Origin: Liolophura sinensis
Taxonomy: Eukaryota > Mollusca > Polyplacophora > Chitonida > Chitonidae
DNA: 64,000 nt
NCBI RefSeq assembly: GCF_032854445.1
Contig: NC_088295.1
Coordinates: 37,499,385-37,563,384 of the forward strand
Reading direction: 5' to 3'
Each line of letters opens with the position of its first letter. The stretch's first letter is position 1. Below are positions 24,208-35,882 of the stretch, piece by piece. Below the pieces are notes generated by a model. It worked only from the letters and a program-made list of their open reading frames with translations, did not search any database and was not told where the DNA came from. A program made the translations under genes and the position numbers.

Positions 24208-24252
24208 TCCCCCCCCCCCCACCCCCCCCACACACACACACATACACACACT
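24208..24252. repeat. C-rich/(CA)n simple repeat
   Basis: Runs of C followed by CACACA. Confidence 0.9.
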
Positions 24253-24654
24253 CTTGTCATCCAGTCAGCGCCTATTCTGTATCTCTTATATCTAAATATT
24301 AACAACAGCAGAATCTCATTTGGTATTGGAATAATTAAACAGTTGGATCAATGTTGCTTTCTATATATCTGTTATTTATGTGTACAGGGTAAGGGAGGTA
24401 ATCTACACAGAGCCGTGCGCACTCATGTATACAGTCTATGAGACAAGTTTGTTACACAAAAATGTATAGGTGCCATACCACTGCAATATTCCACTTAGTG
24501 TAGATCAAAGCTTAGCACAGTTACATATGAGCTTAAGTGGAGTAAATAAATTGACCCATCCACGTAGTCTTACATGACTGAACTGAACTTGTGTACAGTA
24601 AGCAGAAAACAGAAACAGAAAACTGGTAAGCTCTTCAAGAAACAAGCACAAATA

Positions 24655-25355
24655 TTGTCATGGTCCATAGTACTGTCAGTGTCCGGAGTACTGTCATTGT
24701 CCACAACATTGTCAGTGTGCACAATACTGTCAGTGTCCAGAGTACTGTCAGTGTCCAGATTAGTGCCAGTGTGCAGATTACTGTCAGTGTCCAGAGTGCT
24801 GTCAGTGTCCAGAGTACTGTCAGTGTCCAGATTAGTGCTAGTGTGCAGATTACTGTCAGTGTCCAGAGTACTGTCAGTGTCCAGAGTACTGTCTGTGTGG
24901 AGATTACTGTCAGTGTCCACAATACTGCCAGTGTCCAGAGTACTATCAGTGTCCAGAGTACTATCAGTGTCCAGATACCTGACAGTGTCCAGAGTACTGT
25001 CAGTGTTCAGATTACTGTCAGTGTCCAGAGTACTGTCAGTGTCTAAATTACTGTCAGTGAACAAGTTACAATCGTTATCGACATTTCTGCAAAAGACGAT
25101 ATCTGTGTCCAGATTTCTGCCAGAGTTTAAACTACTGTCAAAGTCCAGATTGTTGTTATTGTCCAGACTGTTTTCAGTGTGCAGGTTGCTGTCAGTGCCC
25201 AGATTTTACTGTCAGTGCCCAGATTTTACTGTCAGTGTACAGATTGCTGTCAGTGCCCAGATTTTACTGTCAGTGTACAGATTTTACTGTCAGTGTGCAG
25301 ATTGCTGTCAGTGCCCAGATTTTACTGTCAGTGTACAGATTACTGTCAATGTTTA
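24655..25355 (+). repeat. 18-bp minisatellite open on both strands
   Basis: The unit is 'tactgtcagtgtccagag' with variants (vertebrate-like 'ttactgtcag', 'gtgcagat'), about 38 units, more diverged after 25070. The 18-bp period keeps frame: plus reads a six-residue VLSVSR-like repeat (24574-25356, 260 codons) and minus reads TLDTDS-like (24570-25064, 164 codons). With both strands open and no recognisable domain outside the repeat, I treat it as non-coding. Confidence 0.85.
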
Positions 25356-25890
25356 GATCATCGGTGATTTATGTTAAAAGAAAATAAAAGCGCTATTAAG
25401 TTCGGTCAGTTTTCTACATAGTAAAACATGATCGATATACAGGCGACCTGTGCATATTTCTTCATATCCATGTACACGTGATGAATTGCGTGACCAATGA
25501 CTTGAAGTGTGTTTGTCTGTACACAGATATACGTAGACATGTCAGAGTTTCTTTATGTTCAATAAATACTATAACAAATTAAATATCTGCATTGTCTAAT
25601 TTACAAGAGAAACACACTTTTCGCCAGGTGTACTGATCTCTAACCACACTAAGCTAGCTTTTGTTGCTTTGTATAATTCTTCTTTCTCTCTATATGTATC
25701 TATGTAGATTTTTTTGCGTAAGGAAAGGAGATTTCGTGTTACATGTATGACTTGTTCGAGACAAAAAGATAATATATTCAACACTATACCCGATTGACAG
25801 TTTAGACATCATTCTCAAACTTACTCAAACTTGATTATCCTTAAAATTCTTAAAAATCTCTTAGCAAATTTACTAAGACATGCCTAAGAT

Positions 25891-26062
25891 TTATTTACTT
25901 ATTTGATTGATGATTTACGCCGTACTCGAAAATATTTCATTGATAAGACAGCAGCCAGCATTATGGTGGGAGGAAACCGGGCAGAGCTGAAGGAAACCCA
26001 CGACTATCTACAGGTTGCGGTCGGATCTTCCCGCGTACAGCCGGAGAGAAAGCCAGCGTGAT
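25891..26062 (-). mobile_element. SINE-A, 5'-truncated, antisense
   Basis: Tail plus body as far as 'ccggagagaaagccagcgtg'; the tRNA-like head is missing. Confidence 0.8.
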
Positions 26063-26299
26063 ATGCGTTAGAGCTGATTGAAGCTTGATTGAAACTGTAC
26101 ACAGTGTAAGAATATTTGACATCCACGACATGTGGTTTGATTTATGGATGGAGAAAATAGGTGAATCTTACTTGAGTAATGAACAAGCTTATTAAAATGC
26201 TCGAAAGACGTACCTTAACCAGATTTTGTTAATGACAAAAACACATGGCCTAGAGTCCTTCCACGAAACTAAATCAATGCTGTCAAATTAAGCAACGCT

Positions 26300-27293
26300 T
26301 GTCAAAGGTTCATAACCTTTAAAATGATGTCACTTGATAGTGTGGTGAACGGCATCTGGTCACATATAACCTCTGGTATGTGGTCACTTGATGGTGTGGT
26401 GAATGGCATCCGGTCACACATATCGTTTGATACGTGGCCACATGATAGTGTGGTGAAAATGGTATCTGGCCACACATATCCCCTGATACGTGGTGACCTG
26501 ATAGTGTGGTGAAAATGGCATCTGGTCAAACATAACCTCTGGTATGTGGTCACTTGACAGTGTAGTGAATGGCATCTGGTCACATATAACCCCTGGTATG
26601 TGGTCATATGACAGTGTGGTGAATGACATCTGGTCACACATAACCTCTGGTATATGGTCACTTGACAGTGTTGACACATAACCTCTGGTATTTGGTCATT
26701 TAACAGTGCGGTAAATGGCATCTGGTCACACATAATCTCTGATACCTTATCACTTAACAATACAGTGAATGGCATCTGGTCACATATAGCCCCTGGTAAG
26801 TGGTTACTTGACAGTGTGGTAATTGGCATCTGGTCACATATCTTTTGAAATGATGTCACTTGATAGTGTGGTGAATGGCATCTGGCCACACATAACCTCT
26901 GATACCTTGTCACTTAACAATACAGTGAATGGCATCTGGTCACATATAGTCCCTGGTAAGTGGTTACTTGACAGTGTGGTAATTGGCATCTGGTCACATA
27001 TCTTTTGAAATGATGTCACTTGATAGTGTGGTGAATGGCATCTGGCCACACATAACCTCTGATACCTTGTCACTTAACAATACAGTGAATGGCATCTGGT
27101 CACATATAGTCCCTGGTAAGTGGTTACTTGACAGTGTGGTAATTGGCATCTGGTCACATATCTTTTGAAATGATGTCACTTGATAGTGTGGTGAATGGCA
27201 TCTGGCCACACATAACCTCTGATACCTTGTCACTTAACTGTGCGGTATATTGCTTCTTGTCACACATAACCCATGATATGTGGCCACTAACAG
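26300..27293 (+). repeat. 54-bp minisatellite with 160-bp higher-order unit, left part
   Basis: The basic unit (~54 bp) contains 'ggcatctggtcacacataac' and 'tggtcacttgacagtgtggt'. From about 26823 a three-unit block of exactly 160 bp recurs: 26834-27073 and 26994-27233 are identical in translation. That is a recent higher-order amplification. The array resumes at 28200 beyond an inserted LTR. Frames across it on both strands are products of the repeat. Confidence 0.9.
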
Positions 27294-28199
27294 TGTAAGG
27301 GTACCACCATCGCAGAGTAAAGACGAGAAACAATTGGCTTGTTTAACTCTCAGGTAAGCGATAGACCTACACAAGATTAAACAAAGAAACACGAAGACGC
27401 TAGAATAAGTTCAGTGCATATATTCTAAGAAAATAGACAAATAATACAACTGACAATAATAATATGCAAAACAATACAAGTAATTACAAAAATGTATAGC
27501 CTCTTACTGATGACAGCGTCCAAATCCGGATGGAATATTACGATTTTCAAAGGCGTAACTTCTCAGGGCGCACCACCGTCGTATAAGTGAAATATTCTTG
27601 AATAGGGCGTAAAACACCAATCAAATCTCAGGGCGCAGGGGTTGACAGTAGCGTCCGTGATGCCGAGCAGGCGATGTACGTTTTACGCCTCGGGTTTATA
27701 CTCAAAGTCACTTTCAGGGTAAATTTGGATGAAATGTACGTAATCGCACAGATACCATGAGCGATACAGATTCCAAAATATTGTCTCAGAAAATAGCAAG
27801 TGGCGAAACACAAACTCACAAAGTGCTCTGAGCTGAAAGTGGAGTACAAGTGACGAATATCAAATGGCGTGAAGCCGATATCTCCAAATCCAGCAAAATA
27901 CTTCACAGTGGATGACAGTAAATATGACTGCTGTCAAGTGGACTTGGGTAAATGACTGCGAGCTTCACAAATCTGTCGCTCATATTTATAGACTAAAGTA
28001 AAGAAAATTTTTTATAGTTTGATCGTACAACACCGATACATTTCTCCAGAATGTATACTCTATGTACAATGACCCTAAACTCATAAACACCGAAACCATG
28101 AGAACGCTCAACTGAATTACAGTGCAGACTAATGTACACAGAGCAAAAATGTAGGTCAGACACAAATAATAGAATATTTAAAGACGGGGTTTGGTAACA
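27294..28199 (-). mobile_element. Solo LTR, 906 bp, inserted in the minisatellite
   Basis: The segment starts TGTAAGGGTACC and ends GGTTTGGTAACA (TG...CA). It is flanked by the 4-bp direct repeat ACAG (27290-27293, 28200-28203). Removing it and one ACAG restores a perfect minisatellite unit '...ctaacagtgcggtgaatgg'. A TATA-like 'ctataaatatgag' on the minus strand at about 27982-27994 suggests minus orientation. There is no internal coding region. A stretch of about 25 bases near 27370 recurs at 54925-54955. The 92-codon frame inside is not supported as a gene. Confidence 0.75.
27561..27637 (+). mobile_element. Minimal 5'-truncated SINE-A with 12-bp target duplication
   Basis: Only the last 53 bases of SINE-A (27573-27625) are present, ending 'cgtaaaacaccaatcaaa'. 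A perfect direct repeat TCTCAGGGCGCA flanks them at 27561-27572 and 27626-27637. It lies inside the solo LTR, so it is younger than the LTR or was carried with it. Confidence 0.92.
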
Positions 28200-28425
28200 A
28201 CAGTGCGGTGAATGGCATCTGGTCACCAATAACTTTTTATACCTGCTCAGTTTATAGTGTGGTGAATTACTTCTTGCCAGACATAACCTCTGATGTGGTG
28301 TAACTGAACAGTGAGGTGAATGGCATTTTGTCAGGCATAACCTCTGATACGTGGTCAGTTGACATTACGGTGAATGACATCTTGTCATCTTGTAACCTGT
28401 GACACGTAGTCACTTGAATGATCAC
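28200..28425 (+). repeat. 54-bp minisatellite, right part
   Basis: Four more diverged units of the 26300-27293 array ('gtggtgaatggcat', 'cataacctctgatac'), separated from it by the solo LTR. Confidence 0.85.
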
Positions 28426-28430
28426 ATCCT

Positions 28431-28558
28431 TATTTATTTACTTGGTCTTTTTCGGCGTATTCAAGAATATTTCACTTATACGACGGCGGCCATCATTGTG
28501 CCAGGAAACTGGACAGAGCCCGAGAAAAAGCCACAAGTTTGCTGGCAGACCTGGTCAT
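28431..28558 (-). mobile_element. SINE-A, truncated and diverged, antisense
   Basis: Tail and body ('aagaatatttcacttatacg', 'ggcggccatcattgtg'), decaying after 28520. A further possible SINE-like segment, 'tggtgttttatgccatattt', begins at 28677 and is too diverged to place. Confidence 0.7.
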
Positions 28559-28859
28559 GTCTTTGAAGATGTCAACTGACTCTTCCATCGGAAGTATAGC
28601 ACAGTCGAAAGATATGCAAAATCTTGCGCTGTGGAATGAAAATGGTATTATCAAGGTATATTTTATTTTACTTGTTGGTGTTTTATGCCATATTTGATCT
28701 TTCACTCAAAAGCTGGAAGGTTGGGTCAATGGGCGAAAACTAAGTGCCCACTGCAAACCACCGCCCAACACCAGTTTACCGGCAAATCTTTTTCTGTAGT
28801 GAGACTAGCGAGTGCTGGATTAGAGCCTCTGACTTCAATGGCTAAAGGCTGGTGGGCCT

Positions 28860-29500
28860 AGATTATACTATAGCGAACGCGCGGCATCATTACCGCGTAT
28901 TCATTAGTCTTAAAGGCGAGTTTAAATGTTTAGGAAACACACAATGAACACAAAACCACTACAAGCTAAAATTCTGATGAAATTTCTCCGAAAAAAAAGT
29001 GGATTTAGCTGATACGAGTATGGGTCGGTTTCACGGTGTTAGATATAACAATACGATAGTTCTACGCAGCCCTCTTTATTAAAAGTACTGAAAATTTAGC
29101 CATTTTATATTTTACTTCACATTTTCCTTTCCCTCTGATTAGGGGGTTGTTGTGAATGAATATTGTAATTTATCATATACCTATGCGTGTTACCCCCGCC
29201 TGATACAGAGCCCCCTAATATTTTTTCGTATCACCATCCTCTGAACATTTTGCACGCACGGAACTACTTTCGCACCGAGTGACCTTTCGCTGGGAAAGCC
29301 CTGCGGTTATTGACGGGGATTTCCATGCAGTGCTGACCTACTTACGTACACGAACATGCGATTTATTCACCCTAATATTAAGACCCAGAAAAACTAATAA
29401 AAATTTTTCTACACTGTCTACATGCCAACATAATGGGCAAAAAGGTTATAATCAAATATTTTCGTCATTTTTTTGTGTCGTCTGCTTCGTGATTTTTGGC
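28860..29500. other. Unassigned DNA left of the Crypton relic
   Basis: Probably includes decayed 5' parts of the Crypton-like element (the frame opening at 29279 runs into it), but no domain is recognised before about 29530. Confidence 0.4.
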
Positions 29501-29519
29501 GTCAAATTACATTCCGCAA

Positions 29520-30150
29520 CGCTGATAGCTGTCGATGTCAAACTATATGACTGCCCGGCAGAGGCGTACAAAGTCTACAAGGACCACCGGCCACCAAAAA
29601 TGTGAACAGCCGACAATCCATTTTACCTCGGCATCAATTACAAAAGAAAAGCTTGCAGTAATGTATGGTACAAATACCAACCAATGGGTGAGCACACCCT
29701 AAAAATCAATTATGAAAACCATGGCAAAACGATCGAACTTACCTGGCCGTTTTACAAACCACAGTGTCCGCAAAACAACATGTAACCGTCTTCTTCATGC
29801 TGGCGTAGCTCCCACGACTATTATGTAACTCACTGGCCACAAACATGTTGCAAGTAGAAATAATTACGCTGTTTTTTTTTTTTTTCTCATGGTATGCAGG
29901 AAAAGATGAGCCACACACATTTCAAATGCACCAGTCACACAGCCTTCCGCTGCGAGCGCAACTCTTCCTCCCCAACCCAGGACATCCACAGAAACTGATG
30001 CAGCTGTCCCATCATCTTCTACAGTACAGAATGATCTGTTTGTTTTACAGAATTTCACACGCAATGTAAACCATGCCACTAGAACATGTACAACTGTCGG
30101 TATTTTCCAGGGTGCATCCTTCTCAAATTGCACTTGCCACCTCAATTTCT
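29520..30150 (+). pseudogene. Crypton-type tyrosine recombinase relic (DUF3504-like)
   Basis: In order: 'LYDCPAEAYKVYKDHRPPKM', a TGA at 29603-29605, 'DNPFYLGINYKRK', 'VWYKYQPMGEHTL', a frameshift near 29700, then 'FTNHSVRKTTCNRLLHAGVA' (His-x-x-Arg box), a TAA at 29826-29828, 'LTGHK' and 'NNYA' with the presumed Tyr nucleophile. This motif series is that of the KCTD1/ZMYM/QRICH1-type DUF3504 domain derived from Crypton transposons. Two stops and one shift make it inactive. A T-rich run follows at 29871-29885, and 29890-30150 may be the element's decayed tail region. Confidence 0.78.
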
Positions 30151-30336
30151 GCCACGGATCAGCTGCCCATTAACTTTGTTGACAACTCTTTCAAGAACTC
30201 ACAAAGACTTCAACAAATTTAAAGAACTTTCAGTCATCCACGTGTAATTAAATCACTCCTTCACTTCTAAAATTGGTGGTGGACCTGATTTTTTAGCGCA
30301 CTTTACAGCTGCTATACTCGATTTCAAAGTGCCACT

Positions 30337-30531
30337 TGTCAAGTTTGATTTTTTTTTTTTTTTTTTTTTTGATTGGTGTTTTACGCCGTACTCAAGAATA
30401 TTTCACTTATACGATGGCGGCCAGCATTATGGTGGGTGGAAACCGGGCACAGCCCGGGGGAAACCCACGACCATCCGCAGGTTGCTGCCAGACCTTCCCA
30501 CTTACGGCCGGAGAGAAAGTGTCAAGTTTGA
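30337..30531 (-). mobile_element. SINE-A with poly(A) tail and 12-bp target duplication
   Basis: The body (30349-30519) begins on the plus strand with a run of about 20 T and continues 'gattggtgttttacgccgta'. It lacks the tRNA-like head. A perfect direct repeat TGTCAAGTTTGA is present at 30337-30348 and 30520-30531. One of the least mutated copies here, hence probably recent. Confidence 0.93.
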
Positions 30532-30847
30532 GATGACGTTTATATAAACGTTACAGTTCTTGCATTCAGATAGCATCTGTGTTTTGAAAAGCCAGCTATA
30601 CTTACTTGATGTTGTATAAATAATATTTCCACGGTTTTTCGAGTCTTTGTTTTATTTTATTTTCTGTGTTTATTTTTTTTTAAAACCACTGTTTGTGTCT
30701 TCTGCGGTGGTCAACTATTTTGAAATATGCTATATTTAGAACGAAATCCTTGTGCGCGTAATAGTTTGTGAGCGTCATGGCGGCCTGTGCACTGCCAGAC
30801 ACTATACGCTAAGCAAAGTAGTCTGAAAAAAATATCTGGATTTTATG

Positions 30848-30869
30848 CCCCCCCCCCCCCCCCCCCCCC
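30848..30869. repeat. Poly-C tract
   Basis: 22 consecutive C residues. Confidence 0.97.
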
Positions 30870-31089
30870 AAAGTAGTGTCAATAGAAGGTATATGATAAA
30901 TAGATTATCATTACACTGTGCAGATCTGCATCGTCGCATCTGCTCTCGTTCTTTGCCGCTGCATCGCCGCATCGACCACGCCCTGCGGGCTCGGTCAAGT
31001 AATACACCAATCGGATAAATATATAGATCAATAAATGAAATAAGATAAAATAAAATAAATAAAAAAATGAATAAATAAATATAATGTTG

Positions 31090-31165
31090 GGCTGCACGTT
31101 CGCTCGTGGAGACTGTGAGGTCTGTACCTATAATGCATGGTGTTCGAATCCAGCTGTCGCTTCTT
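31090..31165 (+). other. tRNA-like segment, probably a SINE head
   Basis: Contains 'gtgttcgaatccagc', a good B box. The A-box side is weak and no clover-leaf is convincing. A-rich, TAAA-rich sequence lies just upstream (31040-31083), as after a SINE tail. Confidence 0.35.
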
Positions 31166-31470
31166 CAGCAACGGTTTATGTGTATGAAGTAAATTGGATT
31201 GTCAAGTAGATGAGAAAGTGCGGCGGTTATACTAATCAATACACTCCATGTTGTGGATACGTGCAGCCAACGATCCAGTCGACTGCAATTGTTTTTTGAT
31301 AGATTTGTGCTTGGCGGAGCCGTCATGTTTACAAATAAACACACCTTCATTGTATAGGTTATGCTGGAAACCATGCCAAACCCCGAGAATACGCAAACAA
31401 AAGTACAATCCGATAAACTGAGAAAGACACAGGTTATATAATAGAATAGCGTCCTCTACATTGTAAAGTA

Positions 31471-31562
31471 TTTATTTTTTAATAGGTGCTTTGCGCCGTA
31501 CTCAAGAATTTTTCACTTATACGACGGCGGCCAGCATTATGCATGGTAGGAGGAAACCGGAC
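31471..31562 (-). mobile_element. SINE-A 3' fragment, antisense
   Basis: Tail plus about 75 bases of body, with a small duplication ('attatgcatggtagg'). Confidence 0.8.
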
Positions 31563-33020
31563 CTCGGAGTATACTTCACGGGAATATACGTTGGTGAGAT
31601 GTATTGACTGGTACAGGTATCGAGAGACGTTATCCTCTTAAGCTTGGAATAAACCATTAGAATACAAGAAAGGCATGCCTATTGATAGCTCGCTGAAGAA
31701 AGTGCTTACAGAAGGCAGAATATCAAGTAAGACTCGAAGAGAAAGTATTTATTCATGTTAACTTTCATACATTACGGAAGCAACACAGGCACGTGAGTTT
31801 GCTTCTTTTAAATTAAGCTGAAGACATAGCGAGACCATATGTGGTGTGTATACAGTGTACATCTATCAGGCAAATTAATAGCTACCTTACACGTAATATA
31901 TTATCTATACTATCTACATATATGCCATATATATAGAAGTCTGTAGAAATATACATTTGGGTGGTTGTATGTTTTGAATTTCTCCATCATATGTACTTTA
32001 AATGCTAATGCTAAATATAATTAGCCCACCGCCCGTCTTGCTTTAAATCATTCCTTTGTGGAAATCAGTAGGAAATAATATAGTATGTAACAACAGAGCT
32101 GATTTTATGAATAAATTAGAAATTTCCAACTCTAAACTTAGGAACTACTCTACCCATGGAATCTCTGACTTATTTTGTAATAGATAACATAATAGAGGCC
32201 CGTTATATGTAAGGCGCAAACCAACACGCAACGACACTGCGGCTATTAATAAAGCGAGGGCAACCGGTTTCTTTACAACATACAGTATCATCCGGGTGTG
32301 AAATCTTACATGTATCCTCAAGAAATATATACTCCAGTCGGATGAATCTACATCGAACTTGTTTTCGACTAAACCGATAATTGCTGAACAGATGACAGAA
32401 GAGGAAGTAATCTAAGAGAAATAATCTCCCAGGTTAAGATATGACCTCCATGCACATATAATATAAACAGTACTTAGATATGCTGGTCACCCAACCTCAT
32501 GCCCATCATCTCCAAGAACTACCATGGAGAACTAGAAGTTATGATGCTAAGGATACAATCATGAGGAAAACCTCTGATGAGAGATAGACTTTGTTTGTAC
32601 TTAATATTATCTGAAACAAGTGATTTGTCAGCATCATTAAACTGATGTTCAGTTACAGGCAATTGTCGGGCCAGATACATATTATGAAAGTGGGGATGTA
32701 TATGGACAATTAGAGTTAGAAAAAGAAACATCAGATTATCAACAAAATCAAATTTTTAACCCATTCACATTGAAAACATCATACCTGACTTTTACTTTTT
32801 AATAACATCTGTCTTGCCTGGAGTAGAATTTAACATATAGATAAAAATTTTGTGGGCTTCATTGTTGTTATAACTCATGTGAAAGTTAATTTCAGATGCA
32901 TTTCCAAGATATACATGGATTTACAAGTCATTCTTGAGCCTTGTTTGTTTACTTTCTTAATTTTTAATGCACTATGTCATATGAGTACGATTGTTTCAGA
33001 CAAATATATCTACCCTGCCT
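31563..33020. other. Non-coding DNA downstream of copy B
   Basis: No gene recognised; it would contain the 3' UTR of copy B (minus strand). No AATAAA was found close to the stop. Confidence 0.4.
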
Positions 33021-35882
33021 TCACTTACCAAATGTTGACTTGTTTCTATAGTGACAAAATAAACACATGGGCAAAATGGATGACACCACTGAAACGCATA
33101 AAAGCATTAAAAACGACCACCAGTAGCAATCAGCGCCAAAACAAACATTACTTTCCACTGGAGCGCTTGAAGGGACGAAATGGTCATATATTGCACCGGA
33201 AGTATAATTAAATATTAACGAAAATATCGCATAACATGTCATAAGAATACCTTGAACCATACCGATATTTGATGTACCAAATATTTTGGAACTAAAAGTG
33301 ACGAACGTCACCATTGCTCCACCCAGAGTACAGCTCATTAAAACAACAGATATGAAAACAACCACTATGTTATTAATTGACAGCAACAATATTCCGAAGG
33401 ATAAAGCATTGAATATAGCTACCAGAATCATTAGACATACCTTATTACCAACAATTTTAATAGCATCGTACATGGTACCAAAAGAAAGCTGGGAAATAAT
33501 AACCGTACACATCATTGTAGTTACTAAGCTTCTTTCATATTGCTGCAGTCTTAAAGATTGCAGAAGAAGGCGGATATTTGTGAAGAACATCATATTAGGG
33601 GATAGTATAAGAGTACCAGACCAAACATATAAATGGAATTTAAGAGAACAGAACATTTCTTTGATGCCGATGATTTCGGCATCGTGAGCGCTTTCAGTTC
33701 CTTCATGCTTATTGGATGTTTCGTCATGGTTGAAATTGCTCTCCTGGTTATCAGTAGTTTTGCAGTGTGCCTTATCAGCGGTCAGCTCCTTGGTCCGACC
33801 AGTTAAGCTGTAGACAATAATGTAAATCACTAATGCTGTCAGCACGATTGCAAAGGAAATCAGGAAAAATTGTGCAGTCTTTTGCACATCAGCAAATTTA
33901 GCGCTGTATATCAGCGAAAACGTCATTTCTCCCAGAAAGACCATGTTTCCGACGCCCGTGACAGCTTTTCCTGTGTGAGCTGCTGGTGTGGTCGTCATGG
34001 CTACTAGTCTCACCAGGAACATAATACCGGAGCGACCATTGCCTGAAAGAGAAAACAATAACTGGTAAAAACATTGAAAAATTATTATATAAAGCTGATA
34101 AAATATTTCAAAATAATCTACCTGTGCTGGAAGTTAGACTGCCCAGCTGCGTATGAGTATTACATTTAAACAATTAGCCATTTCCGTTGTTCAGTCAGAT
34201 TTGGATTAAACGCCCCTTGAAGATTAAATGTAATTCAGAATTCAATAAGCCAGTGCTGAATACATGCACTTGATTCTCCACATACTCTGCAGTTAAGCAT
34301 TTCTCTCTGGTTAAGACATATATTATTGCTAATTTCCGCTGCAAGTTATTAATTGTATTAGAACAGTTTAGCGGAATGTTTCCATAACTACTTTATTGGG
34401 GAAATTCGTAGAAATAATATACCAAGGGAGATTATTTGAAAGTAAAGTTTACTTATTGAGATTTTTGGAACATTATGTAAAGTACAAACAAATCACATCG
34501 CGGAGTGTAAACTCACATAATGTAAACATAAAAATATAAATAAGGAAAGGCAGTCCTGGAACACTGTCTGGCATACGCGCAGCCAGAGCTAGTTGTAGAA
34601 ACCCCATGCATGTCAAGAGTGATGCAGCAAAATATGAGGCATAAAATCCAAATCTTCTGTGGATCACAGCATATGGTAGCACGAAATATATACCGCTCAT
34701 GTATATAGCTACAAGAATTCCCACTGTAAAAGACGAGAATATTGCAAGTGTTACTTGATATACGGCATTCTGGGATCACATAATGTATGATTCATATTAT
34801 AGCCGAGCCATCAATTTAATATACTCCAAGGTTACTTATAGGACATAAGTAAATAAGAGGTGTAAATAAGTGGGAAACTAACTTTCACACTAGGGTAAAA
34901 ATTGCAGGTCTTTGTTAATTCTGGACCAAATGCATAGAATTTTGCGCTGTATACGGTCCGTATCTGCATACTGTTGAATACAATCGCGACGTTGAATATG
35001 TGAGCAGTTGTAATCAGACTCAGCTTTACAGATTTTTGATTAACGACGGCTAGTACGCGAATATTCCTATGGACAGTGTCTTTTCAGCATCGGTGGAAAC
35101 TGTAGACATGGCTTACTTTAAAGACTTTCTTAGTGCTTTTGGTGGTTTGTGTTGAACTTTGTGTTGTTAATTGGTGCGATTATTAATTTCGAGCGCTGAT
35201 TATGGTTGACAATGGCTGTAAAGATGTCTACTACGATACCTAGAAATATTTACACATCATAATTTCGCTACATTCCTTATCACAAGGAATTTAGTAACGT
35301 TACCTTCCTTCTGAGATAAATGAAACAGAGCTTTAATCTCCAGGTAGTACATGAACGATATCCCCCCGATCGATGACGCCAAGATGAGGAAGCAGCCAGC
35401 TATGATCACTATAAATAGAGACATTAAACACATAGTTACTGGGGACAGCGGGAATTTTGTAGTGTTGCTACCATGGAATGGCAGTTTAAGATGTGGTTTT
35501 TTTTTTTATTATCTGATAACAGGTGGCAGCGATCATCGTGCTCAGATGGTTAAAGCGCTGTCTCACTGCAACTATCAATGAGGTCACGTTTTCTAATCGA
35601 GCTCTCGCTGTCTTCTTTTTTATATTCACTCTTAAGTTTATCAGATATCTGACAAAGACTTGGCCCATAGTCAACACCCATATCAATTCCCAGCCGAACT
35701 ACTGTACTAATTAATCTATTTTTTTTTTAATTAAAAGGCAGTTTGCAATGGTCTTAATTGAGAGAATGCGCGTGGTCAAATTGAGCATGGAAAACGTCAA
35801 AAAAAAAAAACATAATATTACCTGATAGATATCTGACTTTCTCTGACGATTTAGCCACCAGGTTTTGCCTTTCATCAGACAT
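33021..35882 (-). CDS. MFS transporter copy B (nodulin-like/NFD4-related), intact
   Basis: Minus-strand gene of four exons: 35822-35882 (ATG at 35882, MSDERQNLV...), 35304-35408, 34517-34723 and 33021-34042 (TGA). All introns are phase 1 with GT-AG ends. The joined frame has 465 codons (464 residues). Hydrophobic segments start at 'VIIAGCFLILASSIGGISF'. Exon 3 encodes 'IYFVLPYAVIHRRFGFY'. Exon 4 opens NGRSG, has a hydrophilic loop of about 50 residues after 'YIIVYSLTGR', and ends with 'GAIYDHFVP' and Cys425-Phe-Gly-x-x-Cys430-Tyr. This Tyr-Asp...Cys-x-Gly-x-x-Cys-Tyr/Phe ending is typical of the nodulin-like/NFD4 branch of the MFS. Substrate unknown; predicted to be a multi-pass membrane transporter. 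Exon 2 could start 30 bases further upstream at another AG, adding 10 residues. Confidence 0.82.
35525..35640 (+). mobile_element. Possible tRNA-derived SINE in intron 1 of copy B
   Basis: Reads 'gtgctcagatggttaaagcg' (A-box-like TGCTCAGATGG) and about 45 bases on 'ctaatcgagctctcg', where a degraded B box would be. Different from SINE-A and SINE-B. No tail or target duplication was seen. Confidence 0.4.

Noticed and set aside
26302-27233. Frames up to 203 codons and the look of a CRISPR-like repeat array
   Set aside because: The units are directly adjacent diverged minisatellite copies with no unique spacers of constant length, in an animal genome.
33286-33687. 133-codon plus-strand frame
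   Set aside because: It is the antisense shadow of exon 4 of MFS copy B.
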